A stretch of 35,533 nucleotides of DNA from NCBI GenBank assembly GCA_015063035.1, contig SUTG01000018.1, positions 1-35,533 of the forward strand, read 5' to 3'. The notes beneath the pieces were generated by a model. It was not told the DNA's origin. It searched no databases and was given only the letters and a program-made list of their open reading frames with translations. The position numbers were made by a program, and so were the translations under genes. The DNA comes from Methanobrevibacter olleyae. GTDB lineage: Archaea; Methanobacteriota; Methanobacteria; Methanobacteriales; Methanobacteriaceae. Shown piece after piece: positions 25,836 to 33,845 of the stretch (within the stretch, counting starts at the first letter, position 1; every line of letters begins with the position of its first letter).

Positions 25836-25925
25836 ATGAAATTGAATTATTTACTTAAAAGTCAAGTAACCTATTTAGCTATAATCTCTGTATCTGCAGT
25901 TCTTCTTGCTTGTGTTATGGCATAG
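25836..25925 (+). CDS. 29-aa single-span membrane peptide
   Basis: An ATG preceded by GAGGTG (25825-25830) opens a 29-aa peptide. It begins MKLNYLLKSQ, then a hydrophobic stretch VTYLAIISVSAVLLACVMA to the stop. Basic start and one hydrophobic helix suggest a membrane peptide, or a lipoprotein-like or toxin-like peptide. A TATA box and a strong ribosome binding site argue it is real even though it is so short. It lies alone between D13 and D14. I know no family for it. Confidence 0.55.
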   Translation: MKLNYLLKSQVTYLAIISVSAVLLACVMA

Positions 25926-26067
25926 GATTGGAATGTCATTAATAAAATGGCATATGAAGATTGCAGAAACAATTATCAAAAAAAGTTAAATTGGATCTTA
26001 ATCAATTATTTTTAATCAAATAACTATGAGAATATCCTTATTTCATAAATGAATAATCTCAAAATCG

Positions 26068-26095
26068 GTTTTGCAATACTCCGATTCAATGAGCT
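26068..26095 (+). repeat. dif-like site D14, diverged
   Basis: Left arm GTTTTGCAATA (three changes), centre CTCCGA, right arm TTCAATGAGCT (two changes), extension AATTTAAAC. Recognisable but decayed. Confidence 0.72.
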
Positions 26096-26186
26096 AATTT
26101 AAACTTAAAATAATTTTTTTTTTTAAAAAGAAAGCTTATGCAAACCATTAGAGATAGTAAGATTTCTAAGGGTTTCATATTCACAC

Positions 26187-26480
26187 TTAAAGTTCGAAAT
26201 TAAAGCTAACGCTTGTAAATTTCATTCCGCTATCCCTGATTTTCTTGCTTTCTACATTGACATCCCCGTATTTCTCAAGGAATGCATTGATCTCTCTTGT
26301 GATGGAGTTGTATTTTCTTCTTTCATAAACTCTGTATGTTCCCATGAATTTAACTGTTTCCTTTCTGTTTAGAACATTCACCTTGTCCATTCTGAAGGAT
26401 TCGTTGTTTTTCTCTAAAATGGAGTTTATTTCAGTTACAATTTCCTCTTTGATTCTATCCTTTTCATCTTGGCTAATCAT
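26187..26480 (-). CDS. small uncharacterised alpha/beta protein
   Basis: I do not recognise a family. The 97-aa protein is soluble and charged: helix (KDRIKEEIVTEINSILEKN), strands around VNVLNRKETVKFMGTYRVYE, helix YNSITREINAFLEKYG, and a final strand pair VNVESKKIRD...FTSVSFNFEL. The helix-strand-strand-helix-strand order resembles small ferredoxin-like folds, but this is an impression. It starts at ATG after GAGATGATGAT sequence. Upstream are two copies of a 40-bp repeat with a palindrome, which may be an operator. Confidence 0.75.
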   Translation of the reverse strand: MISQDEKDRIKEEIVTEINSILEKNNESFRMDKVNVLNRKETVKFMGTYRVYERRKYNSITREINAFLEKYGDVNVESKKIRDSGMKFTSVSFNFEL

Positions 26481-26518
26481 ATCATCATCTCAAACGATTG
26501 AAATTATCATTATCTTAT

Positions 26519-26598
26519 TTTTATTTGCATGAATTCATGACATTTGATAGTATTTTACTTTTATTTGCATGATTTCATGACAATTGATACTATTTTTC
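26519..26598. promoter_or_regulatory. 40-bp direct repeat with CATGAATTCATG palindrome
   Basis: Two copies (from about 26519 and 26559) share TTTATTTGCATGA(A/T)TTCATGACA and GATA(G/C)TATTTT. The first contains the perfect 12-bp palindrome CATGAATTCATG; the second has one changed base. It lies 39 bases ahead of the minus-strand small gene, so it may bind a regulator. Confidence 0.5.
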
Positions 26599-26658
26599 GT
26601 TTTATCAATATTTAAGTTTAATAGTTTCGTGTTTGACTTAGACCAATCTCTCTTTCAC

Positions 26659-26697
<39 letters not shown>

Positions 26698-26727
26698 GAA
26701 ACTAAACCATTATTATAGGAACTAATT

Positions 26728-26880
26728 CTAATCTAAACCTTTGATTCATTTACATTTCACACCATTTTCACATATTTTCTAATCTAAACCTTTGATTCAT
26801 TTACATTTCACACCATTTTCACATATTTTCTAATCTAAACCTTTGACTCAATTACATTTCATACCATTTTCACATATTTT
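26728..26880. repeat. 51-bp tandem repeat, three copies
   Basis: Copies begin at 26728, 26779 and 26830 with CTAATCTAAACCTTTGA; a fragment (CTAATG) begins at 26881. The third copy carries a few substitutions. Confidence 0.93.
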
Positions 26881-26964
26881 CTAATGTAGTGATGGCTCAA
26901 TTCAACTATTTTTCCAAGTGAAATATCCTTTCACAGAGCGAATATGGCTAGTATTAAGCAATAG

Positions 26965-26974
26965 TTTTATATAT
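26965..26974 (+). promoter_or_regulatory. TATA box of the histone gene
   Basis: TTTTATATAT is about 50 bases ahead of the GTG start, giving a leader of about 25 bases. Confidence 0.65.
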
Positions 26975-27020
26975 GGTTATTCAAAAATATTATATTAATA
27001 AGGAGTGTGGAGGTGAAAAT

Positions 27021-27221
27021 GTGAGTGAAATACCAGTTGCACCAGTTGTACGTATCTTAAAAGATGCAGGTGCAGAAAGAATCAGTGATGATGCTAAGAA
27101 GGCTTTTGCTGATGCAGTGGAAGCTTCCGCTGAAGAATTAGCTAAAAAAGTCATCAAAGCAGCAGCACACGCTGGCAGAAAAACTATTACTGTCGACGAC
27201 ATCAAGTTCATCTGTGAATAA
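27021..27221 (+). CDS. archaeal histone
   Basis: GTG at 27021 gives a 66-aa histone (SEIPVAPVVRILKDAGAERISDDAKKAF...), with GGAGGTGA at 27009-27016 just ahead; longer in-frame starts would add 16 residues not seen in the family. The three-helix histone fold is complete: the RI..DA pattern in helix 1, the long helix 2 (DAKKAFADAVEASAEELAKKVIKAAAHA), GRKTITVDDI, and a short C-terminus without a tail. Such proteins form dimers that stack on DNA and wrap it in about 30-bp steps. Confidence 0.95.
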   Translation: MSEIPVAPVVRILKDAGAERISDDAKKAFADAVEASAEELAKKVIKAAAHAGRKTITVDDIKFICE

Positions 27222-27602
27222 GCCTTTTGCAAAATGGTTTTAATCAGAAAACTTGTTTTTAATTAGTTTTTTTATTTTTTTCTATTTTTTTCTATTTTTT
27301 TCTATTTTTTCTATTTTTTCTGTTTAATGGTATTTTTATGTTTTTTGGATTTTTTTCTATTTTTTTCTATTTTTTCTGTTTAATGGTATTTTTATGTTTT
27401 TTGGATTTTTTTCTATTTTTTTTCTGTATTATTTTTGTTGTTTTTTTCATTATCCAATCCTATTTTTATTTCTTTTTCATAATTTGATTATTACTTTAAA
27501 TATTTTAGAAAAATTTAAGTGCACCTAAATTAAATTATTAACTGTAAAATTTTAATAAAAAAATTATTAAAATTTTTTTATTTCTTTTATCGAGGTGAAA
27601 AA
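27222..27602. other. T-rich intergenic region with 56-bp duplication
   Basis: The region after the histone gene consists of CTATTTTTTT-like runs. A 56-bp unit starting CTGTTTAATGGTATTTTTAT is present twice (27320 and 27376). It likely serves as terminator for the histone transcript. No gene was found. Confidence 0.75.
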
Positions 27603-28340
27603 ATGGCAAATGCAATTATTACTGGTGGATCTAGAGGAATTGGTAAAGCTATGGCTTTAAAATTAGGTGAATTAGGTTATAATGTTGCTATTAACTATCG
27701 CAGTGACTCTTCTAAACAATTAACTGAAGATTTAGTTGAAGAACTTAAATCTGAATATGGTGTAGATGCTATTGCGGTACAAGCAGATGTAAGTAAATTT
27801 GAAGACTGTAAAAAATTAGTGGAAGCTGCAGTAGAAGCATTTGGTGAAGAAATTGATGCTTTAGTAAACAATGCAGGAATTACCAACAACTGTAACTTCA
27901 TTGACTTAGAACCGGAAAAATATGAAGCTGTAATTAACACAAACCTTGTAAGTATGATGCACATGTGCCACTTAGCATTACCATATATGGTAGACCGTGA
28001 CACAGCTATTGTATGCACTGCTTCTGTAGGTGGATTAACCGGTGTAATCAACCAAGCTGATTACTGTGCTGCTAAAACCGGTGTAATCGGTTTATGCCGT
28101 GCATTAGCTTTGGAATTTGCTCCTAGAAAAGTGCGTGTAAATGCAATCGCACCAGGTATGATTATGACTGACATGTTACGTGGTGTAAATCAAGATGAAT
28201 TGAATGCTCTCGCAGCAACTATCCCACTTGGCCATATTGGTGAAGTGGAAGAGATCGCTGGTGCACTTGAATACATCTTAACTGCAGGATACTTAACCGG
28301 ACAAGTTATTTCACCTAACGGTGGATTTGTACTTCAATAA
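27603..28340 (+). CDS. SDR-family oxidoreductase (FabG-like)
   Basis: The 245-aa protein is a classical short-chain dehydrogenase. It has the cofactor motif TGGSRGIG (about 7-14), NNAGITNN, the catalytic Ser in CTASVGGLTG, and YCAAK with Tyr and Lys. The length and C-terminal GYLTGQVISPNGGF place it near FabG (3-oxoacyl-ACP reductase). Archaea lack bacterial fatty-acid synthesis, so the substrate in a methanogen is uncertain; a role with polyketide-like or sugar substrates is possible. The ATG follows GAGGTGAAAAA. Gene context gives no further hint. Confidence 0.88.
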   Translation: MANAIITGGSRGIGKAMALKLGELGYNVAINYRSDSSKQLTEDLVEELKSEYGVDAIAVQADVSKFEDCKKLVEAAVEAFGEEIDALVNNAGITNNCNFIDLEPEKYEAVINTNLVSMMHMCHLALPYMVDRDTAIVCTASVGGLTGVINQADYCAAKTGVIGLCRALALEFAPRKVRVNAIAPGMIMTDMLRGVNQDELNALAATIPLGHIGEVEEIAGALEYILTAGYLTGQVISPNGGFVLQ

Positions 28341-28520
28341 TTAAGAGTATTTTTCTCTTAATTATTTTTCTATTTTTTTTAACTTTTTTTATTATCATTC
28401 CATTTACAGGATATCTTAATCCTTTTTCCTATTTTTAACCTTTAAACTTACAAAAAGTCCAAACTTGATATTCCAATCATTTTCTTTTTCTCTTTTTCAC
28501 CCTTAAGAAGTGACAAAAAG

Positions 28521-28530
28521 TTTATATAAA
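28521..28530 (+). promoter_or_regulatory. TATA box of the DUF2249-like operon
   Basis: TTTATATAAA lies about 50 bases before the start codon. Confidence 0.6.
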
Positions 28531-28571
28531 AATTTAGTTATACCTAAATATAATCATGAATAGGTGAAAAC

Positions 28572-29258
28572 ATGCCATTTGAAGATTGGAAAGATAAAAT
28601 CGATGAATTTAAAGTAAAAGACGTTAGAGGATTATCCGGAAACTTTTTCCCTGGTTTGAAAAAGCTTGCAATGAAAACTCCAAAAGACCACGGTCTGGAA
28701 ATCATACAAACATTTGAACCAATCCCCTTATATGAAGTAATGGAAGATTTGGGATTTGAATATCATACCGAAAAAATTGATGAGAATGAATTCCATGCAT
28801 ATTTTTATCGCGTTGAATTGAAAGAAGCTCAAAAAGACATTCCAATGAGGCCTGTTGCATTAACCAACATGCCAATAATAGATGAGGGATTAGGGGAAAT
28901 CGCAGTGGAATTCTGGGATTTGACATGGAATGATAATAACAGGTTTTTAGATTATGAAACAAGGCTATTATTATCTCTAACAAATGCCGTCGGAGCGGGA
29001 AGAATGCGTCAGGCATCAAGGGAACTTATAAAAGCATATATTCAAGGAACTGATTCCAGGGCATTTGACGATGTATTTGAACTTCTTGCATGGAATCAAG
29101 GAATAGGATACTTTAGTTCTGAAATTGGCCCATCCACATTATTTAAAGCATATAAAACAATTAAGAAAATGGAACAGAAAGGAATTGAAAGAGAAAAGAT
29201 CTGCGCAAAACTCAAAGAGGAATTTGGAGATAAGAATCCCGACATCAAGGTGATTTAA
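28572..29258 (+). CDS. DUF2249-like domain fused to an AhpD-like helical domain
   Basis: The 228-aa protein seems to have two domains. Residues about 1-95 (DVRGLSGNFFPGLKKLAM, then GLEIIQTFEPIPLYEVMEDLGF) look like DUF2249/TusA-type. Residues about 100-215 (DYETRLLLSLTNAVGAGR, then AFDDVFELLAWNQGIGYFSSEI) resemble a carboxymuconolactone-decarboxylase/AhpD helical fold, but the CxxC pair that makes AhpD a peroxidase reductant is absent. Function unknown; the pairing with DUF1858 suggests redox or sulfur-carrier-related regulation. The stop overlaps the start of the following gene by one base. Confidence 0.72.
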   Translation: MPFEDWKDKIDEFKVKDVRGLSGNFFPGLKKLAMKTPKDHGLEIIQTFEPIPLYEVMEDLGFEYHTEKIDENEFHAYFYRVELKEAQKDIPMRPVALTNMPIIDEGLGEIAVEFWDLTWNDNNRFLDYETRLLLSLTNAVGAGRMRQASRELIKAYIQGTDSRAFDDVFELLAWNQGIGYFSSEIGPSTLFKAYKTIKKMEQKGIEREKICAKLKEEFGDKNPDIKVI

Positions 29259-29479
29259 TGATGGAGATTGCACCGGAAACCAAACTGATGGACTTGCTAA
29301 AAGAATATCCTTTTTTAAAAGAGGAACTTCCAAAGAAAAACAATAAATTCAATATGCTAAAAACTCCAATGGCCAAAGTCCTAATGAGAAATGCGGATAT
29401 AAATAAAATGAGTAAACGTTCTGGAATGAGTGTTGATGAAATAATCACAATGCTTAGAGAAATGATTGAAAATCATTAA
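29258..29479 (+). CDS. DUF1858-like small protein
   Basis: This 73-aa protein reads like a DUF1858 domain: ETKLMDLLKEYPFLKEELPK, then the helical end SKRSGMSVDEIITMLREMI. The domain is often attached to DUF438 or hybrid-cluster-related proteins and may bind an iron-sulfur partner; here it stands alone. Two adjacent ATG codons (29258 and 29261) are possible starts; AAGGTGATT just ahead, within the previous gene, is the ribosome binding site. Translational coupling to the DUF2249-like gene implies joint function. Confidence 0.75.
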   Translation: MMEIAPETKLMDLLKEYPFLKEELPKKNNKFNMLKTPMAKVLMRNADINKMSKRSGMSVDEIITMLREMIENH

Positions 29480-29554
29480 TTTATTTAATTTTTAAGTCAT
29501 TTAGTTATATGGGCATTTCAAGCAGTATTCTTTGGATTCAATTCTATTAATTTG

Positions 29555-29571
29555 GTTTCGTAAAACTTTAG
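29555..29571 (+). repeat. dif-like half-site D15
   Basis: A consensus left arm GTTTCGTAAAA and centre CTTTAG (same as D10) remain, but the right arm is replaced by TATGAAAAAAT. It is the rightmost clear copy. Confidence 0.6.
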
Positions 29572-29718
29572 TATGAAAAAATTAATATAAGATAATGTAT
29601 TTTATATTTTAATAGATAAGTTTATTTCTTAAAATAAGCTTTCTAAACTGTTTACTTTTTTTTTTAAAAAAAAGATGCTTTTTTAAGAGTTTAGAGTTTT
29701 TTAAAGAGGAATCATAAG

Positions 29719-30519
29719 ATGGAAATTCATTGCAAGGACTGTGGAGGCAATAAGTTTGCCAGAAAGGAAGAAATGTACATTTGCACCAGTTGTGGCAGAG
29801 AGTATTCCGCATTTGAGGTTATAGAGCTTACGGATGATGTGATATCCGATCAAAAAACTTATCAGTCAAAAAAAGGTTCCATAACTGAAAAGACTAAGGA
29901 TTTTCATCCTAAAAAACCCTTAAGCTATTATGAATCCGCTTTAAAAAGAAATCCTAATGACTTTAATGCTCAATTGAATATAATTTATCTGAATGCTGAC
30001 AAGGCTAAAGTCACTGAAATAATTCCATATATTCGAAAAATGATCAATATATCTCCTAAAATCTTAAAGTCAATAAAAGATAGTCATTTAAATGAAGATA
30101 AAGAAATGGAAGCGATTTGGGAGGTGTCTGGTGTATTTCAGATAACAGCAGTCACTTTTAAGAATTCCGAGGATACAAATGCAAGAAAAATTGCCAATGA
30201 AGCCTATGCGCAAAGAGTCAATAAGGAATGGTATCTTCGTATTCTGGAATTGACTAAACTGTTTTTCACTTTTGGTGATGATTTGGAAAGCATTTTTGAT
30301 GGAAAGTATAGGGATTTGGCTGTAAATTCCTATAAGACTGGAATTTGGTATTATTTGGATATAATTAAGCTTGCAGACAATCAAGACGTTCATATTAAAA
30401 AGATAAGACATTATGAAGAGAAGATTAGATTGGTTGAACCTGATTTTGAGTCTAAATTAGACCTTAAAGTTTCTAAAAGCAAGGATTCCTTCTTTGGAAG
30501 ACTATTCTCTAGAAAATAG
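29719..30519 (+). CDS. zinc-ribbon protein with helical repeats
   Basis: The 266-aa protein begins with a zinc ribbon (Cys5, Cys8, Cys22, Cys25). A linker rich in Lys/Ser follows, then a TPR-like segment SYYESALKRNPNDFNAQLNI and further helices to the end (FFGRLFSRK). No membrane span. It belongs to the group of ribbon-plus-TPR proteins common in Methanobrevibacter, with probable scaffold roles; the function is unknown. AGAGGAATCATAAG precedes the ATG. Confidence 0.75.
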   Translation: MEIHCKDCGGNKFARKEEMYICTSCGREYSAFEVIELTDDVISDQKTYQSKKGSITEKTKDFHPKKPLSYYESALKRNPNDFNAQLNIIYLNADKAKVTEIIPYIRKMINISPKILKSIKDSHLNEDKEMEAIWEVSGVFQITAVTFKNSEDTNARKIANEAYAQRVNKEWYLRILELTKLFFTFGDDLESIFDGKYRDLAVNSYKTGIWYYLDIIKLADNQDVHIKKIRHYEEKIRLVEPDFESKLDLKVSKSKDSFFGRLFSRK

Positions 30520-30607
30520 TAATCAATTGGATTCATAAACAATAGGCACATCTAATATTTTTTCCACAGTTTCTTTTCCATTTGCAGATTGTTTTTTCGT
30601 TTAGCAA

Positions 30608-30706
30608 AACTTAATTATACAGAGTATCATAATTTATAAACTCTTTTTTTAGTTTCTTAAAACTTAATTATATAGAGTATCATAATTAATGAACTCTTTT
30701 TTCACA
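30608..30706. repeat. 53-bp tandem duplication at a gene end
   Basis: The stretch AACTTAATTATA(C/T)AGAGTAT then CATAATT...AACTCTTTTTT occurs at 30608 and again at 30661 (period 53). The second copy contains the last codons and stop of the minus-strand gene, so its 3' end has been duplicated downstream. Each copy is preceded by a sequence similar to the dif-like left arm (GTTTAGCAAAA at 30599, GTTTCTTAAAA at 30652). Confidence 0.8.
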
Positions 30707-31350
30707 TTAACATTGTCAACATCCACTCTTTCACTGTATATGCACTTTCCAGAATCCAAATGGTTTCTGTATACTTCAAATATCGCATAATCTGCCTTTT
30801 CATCAAGGTACACTATGTATGGCACATCTCCTAGATAACAGGTTCCCACATATTTGCTGTCATTATACAACACTTCCCCATTTTTTGAGTAGAGGATAAC
30901 ATTTATTGCATGGGTGCCAAAGCTTTTCTGATTGTATGTAATCTCATATCCCTTATCTGTAGAAACTTTTGATTCATACTGGACTGAATGGATGTATCGG
31001 GTAATCTTCAAATCGTCTACGATCACTGAATTAGACATTGAGTCAGTAATTGCAGGTACAAGAACCGTTGGTATAAGCAGTATCGCAAGAACAATAAGAA
31101 TTCCTGCAATGCAATATTTTTCCTCGCTGTCATTTTCAGAACTTTCTTGAGCGGCAGATTCATATTTTTCATAGCTGTTATTTTCAGAACTTTCTTTAGC
31201 TGTGGATTCATATTTTCCATAGCTGATGGGTATGTATCCTCCAACATAGTCGGAAGAATCATTGTAGTTTCTCCCATACATCTTTTCTGTATCACTGGCT
31301 CCATAGTGATAGTCTGCATTCTGCATGAAAAAGTCATCGTCACCTATCAT
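30664..31350 (-). CDS. membrane protein with internal 16-aa repeat
   Basis: The 228-aa protein has an acidic, Tyr/Ser-rich N-terminus, one membrane span at about 80-101 (IAGILIVLAILLIPTVLVPA) and an extracytoplasmic domain of about 125 residues rich in beta strands. Within the N-terminal part a 16-residue unit (KYES(T/A)A(K/Q)ESSEN(N/D)S) is tandemly repeated; the DNA repeat is 48 bp long (copies near 31133 and 31181). The plan is like that of the zinc-ribbon membrane protein at 23568 but without the ribbon. No family was recognised. The ATG follows GGGGGAAAATC. Confidence 0.72.
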   Translation of the reverse strand: MIGDDDFFMQNADYHYGASDTEKMYGRNYNDSSDYVGGYIPISYGKYESTAKESSENNSYEKYESAAQESSENDSEEKYCIAGILIVLAILLIPTVLVPAITDSMSNSVIVDDLKITRYIHSVQYESKVSTDKGYEITYNQKSFGTHAINVILYSKNGEVLYNDSKYVGTCYLGDVPYIVYLDEKADYAIFEVYRNHLDSGKCIYSERVDVDNVNVKKEFINYDTLYN

Positions 31351-31575
31351 GATTTTCCCCCTTTCATTTCTTGTTTATTCTATTTTTATTATAAGTATTT
31401 ATTTTTTTATATTTCTTTTTTCATTCTCTTTCTCTTTTTCAAAGTTTTCTCAACTTTTTCTTTTTTAATATTTTCTTATCTGCTATTGAATACCTAAATA
31501 AAACAAAATAGTTAAATAAGTTAAAGTATAAAATAATAATATTGATTTTTTTTTTTTTTAAAGATGTTTTTGTCC

Positions 31576-31649
<74 letters not shown>

Positions 31650-32013
31650 CTTTTTAGTTTTGAAGAACTTTTTTTAAATTATTAAACTATTAATTTATTA
31701 AATACTTAAATTATTAAATTAAACATATTATGTTGATAACTTAAAATAGGTCTTTTTTATTTTTTTGGGGGTTTTCCTTTATTTGCTTATTTTCAGGTGT
31801 TTTTTATTTTTTTCTAGGGATTTTTTCCTTATTTTTTCTAATTTTTCTTAAAATTATCTAGTTTTTTATAAAAAACTTAAATATTTCATAAAATTTGTTA
31901 TATTTAATTAATTAAGTTTAAATAAGAGATTAAACATAAATTAAATTAATAGTTTTAATTATAGATTAATCTATTTTGATTAGCGTTAAATTAAGTTATG
32001 TTTAAGTGATAAA
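31650..32013. other. intergenic region after tRNA-Lys
   Basis: About 360 bases of AT-rich DNA contain T-runs (likely tRNA terminator at about 31651-31655 and again near 31669) and, nearer the coiled-coil gene, AAATATTTCATAAAATTTG and TTTAAATAAGAG sequences that could hold its promoter. No gene or repeat was recognised. Confidence 0.55.
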
Positions 32014-33681
32014 ATGAGTTTTGAGAATTCTAGTGAAATATTTAAATTACAAAAATTAGTGAAGTCTTCCCTTTTGGAAATCAATAAGCTTAAGATGGAA
32101 ATTGCCCAATTGAAGGATGAGCAAAATTCCCTAATGTCCAATGATGAATTTGAAACCTTAAAGATGGAATCTGAAGAGTCCTTAAAGCAAAAAGATGACG
32201 AAATTCTCGATTTGAAGAAACAGCATGAAATGGAAATTTCAGATTTAAAACTTAAATATAATGAAAATTTAAGAGTCAAAGATGATGAAATCTCTTCTTT
32301 AAAAAATCAGTTTGAAGATGACTTAAAAAGCAAAGGATTAGAGCTTAGCGACTTTTTAGATAAGTTTGATAATGACATAAAGGCTAAGGATGAAGAAATT
32401 TATGATTTGAAGGCTAAGTATCAGGCTGATTTGAAAACTAAAAACTATGAAATTGAAAACTTAACTCATTCTTTAAATACTAACATTGAAGTGTTGAACA
32501 GGTCCAAGGATCTATTGAATTCAAAGGATGAAACCATCAGAAACTTGTCAGATAAGGTTAATGAACTTTCTGAATTAAATGAATCTCTTTCTAAAATGAA
32601 GGAATCCTTTGATGAAGAATTTAACAGCTTTAAAACTTTAGAGTTAGGTCAGGCAAACCTTAAATTGAAAGAGGCATTGAATGATGTAAGCTCTAAAGAA
32701 AATGAAATTCAAGCTATTTCCAACGATTTGAAGATTGCTGAAAATAAGATAAGTGATGTTCAACGACAATTGGATGAAGCAAAGAATAAGGAAAATGAAG
32801 CCAATCTCAAATTGGCAAATACATTAAGCACTGTAGATGATAAAAATATGGAAATCCAGTCACTTAATGCTCAAATAGCTTCTCAAAATGAGGAAATCCT
32901 TGACTTGAAGAATAATTTGGTAAATAAGGATAATCTTGTAGTATTGCAAAGGGAACTTGACTCTCGTGATGTAACAATTCGTGAGAAGGATGTTCAAATC
33001 CAATTGTTGAAAGACAAGTCTGTTTCCCGTGAGGAATATGCTAAAGTCCAGAATGAACTCTCTAAAAAGGACTTGCAAATCCAAAGATTGAATGAAGTGA
33101 AAGACCTATTCTTTGAATTGTCTGATGACAGCTTCTTGGATAGCCAGTCTCATGATGGGGTCATTAACAAAACCTCTGTTGAAGATAGGGAATTGCTTGA
33201 ACTAAATGACATTAAGAGAGAATTGGAATTAGCTAAGGAAAATAAGCTTAAGATTAAGGCTGTTGGTGATGAAGAATTGGAAAATGTGGCTAATATGATT
33301 GATTCTCAATCAAATGATGATGTAGCATCTCTCAGTCTAAACAATTCAGAGGAAGTCGAAAGGCTTAAAGCGGAACTTGAAGGATACAAATCCACAGTTG
33401 AGGAATTGGAAAAATTCAAGTTTGTCTATGATAAGTTGACTGCTCCTCAATTAAAGAACTTAAATTCCATTCAGTCTCAAATATATCATTTGCTTCCTGA
33501 AGATGAAGCTATGGATACATTGTCTGTAAAAGAGTATTTAAATGATCTTGCATTCAAGAACCTTTCCTTTGGCAATACAAAGAACATTCTTAAAAGCCTA
33601 GAGAGAAAAGGCTATGTTGAAGTGGCTAAAAAAGAAAATGACATATTCTTCTGGCAAAAGCTTCCTTTACCTGAAGAATAA
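32014..33681 (+). CDS. long coiled-coil protein with C-terminal winged-helix-like domain
   Basis: The 555-aa protein is almost continuous coiled coil from residue 10 to about 460, with repeated units such as KDDEILDLKKQHEMEISDLK and VKDDEISSLKNQFEDDLK at roughly 18-28-residue spacing. The last 90 residues (LNSIQSQIYHLLPEDEAMDT, KNILKSLERKGYVEVAKKEN) look like a winged helix. There is no ATPase head, so it is not an SMC. A DNA- or cytoskeleton-linked structural role is possible; the family is unknown to me. TAAGTGATAAA precedes the ATG. Neighbours give no functional clue. Confidence 0.75.
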   Translation: MSFENSSEIFKLQKLVKSSLLEINKLKMEIAQLKDEQNSLMSNDEFETLKMESEESLKQKDDEILDLKKQHEMEISDLKLKYNENLRVKDDEISSLKNQFEDDLKSKGLELSDFLDKFDNDIKAKDEEIYDLKAKYQADLKTKNYEIENLTHSLNTNIEVLNRSKDLLNSKDETIRNLSDKVNELSELNESLSKMKESFDEEFNSFKTLELGQANLKLKEALNDVSSKENEIQAISNDLKIAENKISDVQRQLDEAKNKENEANLKLANTLSTVDDKNMEIQSLNAQIASQNEEILDLKNNLVNKDNLVVLQRELDSRDVTIREKDVQIQLLKDKSVSREEYAKVQNELSKKDLQIQRLNEVKDLFFELSDDSFLDSQSHDGVINKTSVEDRELLELNDIKRELELAKENKLKIKAVGDEELENVANMIDSQSNDDVASLSLNNSEEVERLKAELEGYKSTVEELEKFKFVYDKLTAPQLKNLNSIQSQIYHLLPEDEAMDTLSVKEYLNDLAFKNLSFGNTKNILKSLERKGYVEVAKKENDIFFWQKLPLPEE

Positions 33682-33845
33682 TTAATTTTTCTTATTTTCT
33701 TTTTTCTATTTTTTCGTATGCTTATTTTTATGGCGGTTTTGAATTTCATGTAATTTTTTTAAAATTTCATGAAATCCATTCTTTTTTTATTTTTTCTGTT
33801 TTCAATGCCTTTTCAATACCTAATTTTTTTCTAATTTCCCTATCA

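Larger units (their letters stand above)
25559..26186. other. intergenic stretch with three dif-like sites and one small gene
   Basis: Apart from D12, D13, D14 and the 29-aa gene at 25836, I see no further gene. GAGA at about 26028 and TCTC at about 26057 flank a short imperfect hairpin TTATTTCAT/ATGAATAA, which may follow the small gene's transcript. Confidence 0.55.

Noticed and set aside
7283-26095. Integron attC sites or CRISPR-like repeats as an explanation of the dispersed element
   Set aside because: The copies are hundreds to thousands of bases apart, lack the long imperfect hairpin of attC, and no integrase of IntI type is present. The 11-6-11 architecture fits Xer sites better.
7283-26095. 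The dispersed element as an ordinary transcription terminator
   Set aside because: It occurs at gene ends in both orientations relative to the gene, and also in the divergent promoter spacer at 23451. It has no stem followed by a T-run.
26728-26880. Insertion sequence or transposon ends
   Set aside because: The copies are direct tandem repeats with no inverted termini or transposase. No transposase was seen anywhere in the window.
31147-31497. Plus-strand membrane-like reading frame opposite the repeat-bearing membrane protein gene
   Set aside because: It is antisense to a better-supported gene, and its hydrophobicity arises from T-rich codons.
32014-33681. SMC or Rad50 protein
   Set aside because: No Walker A, signature or Walker B motif is found; only the coiled coil is shared.
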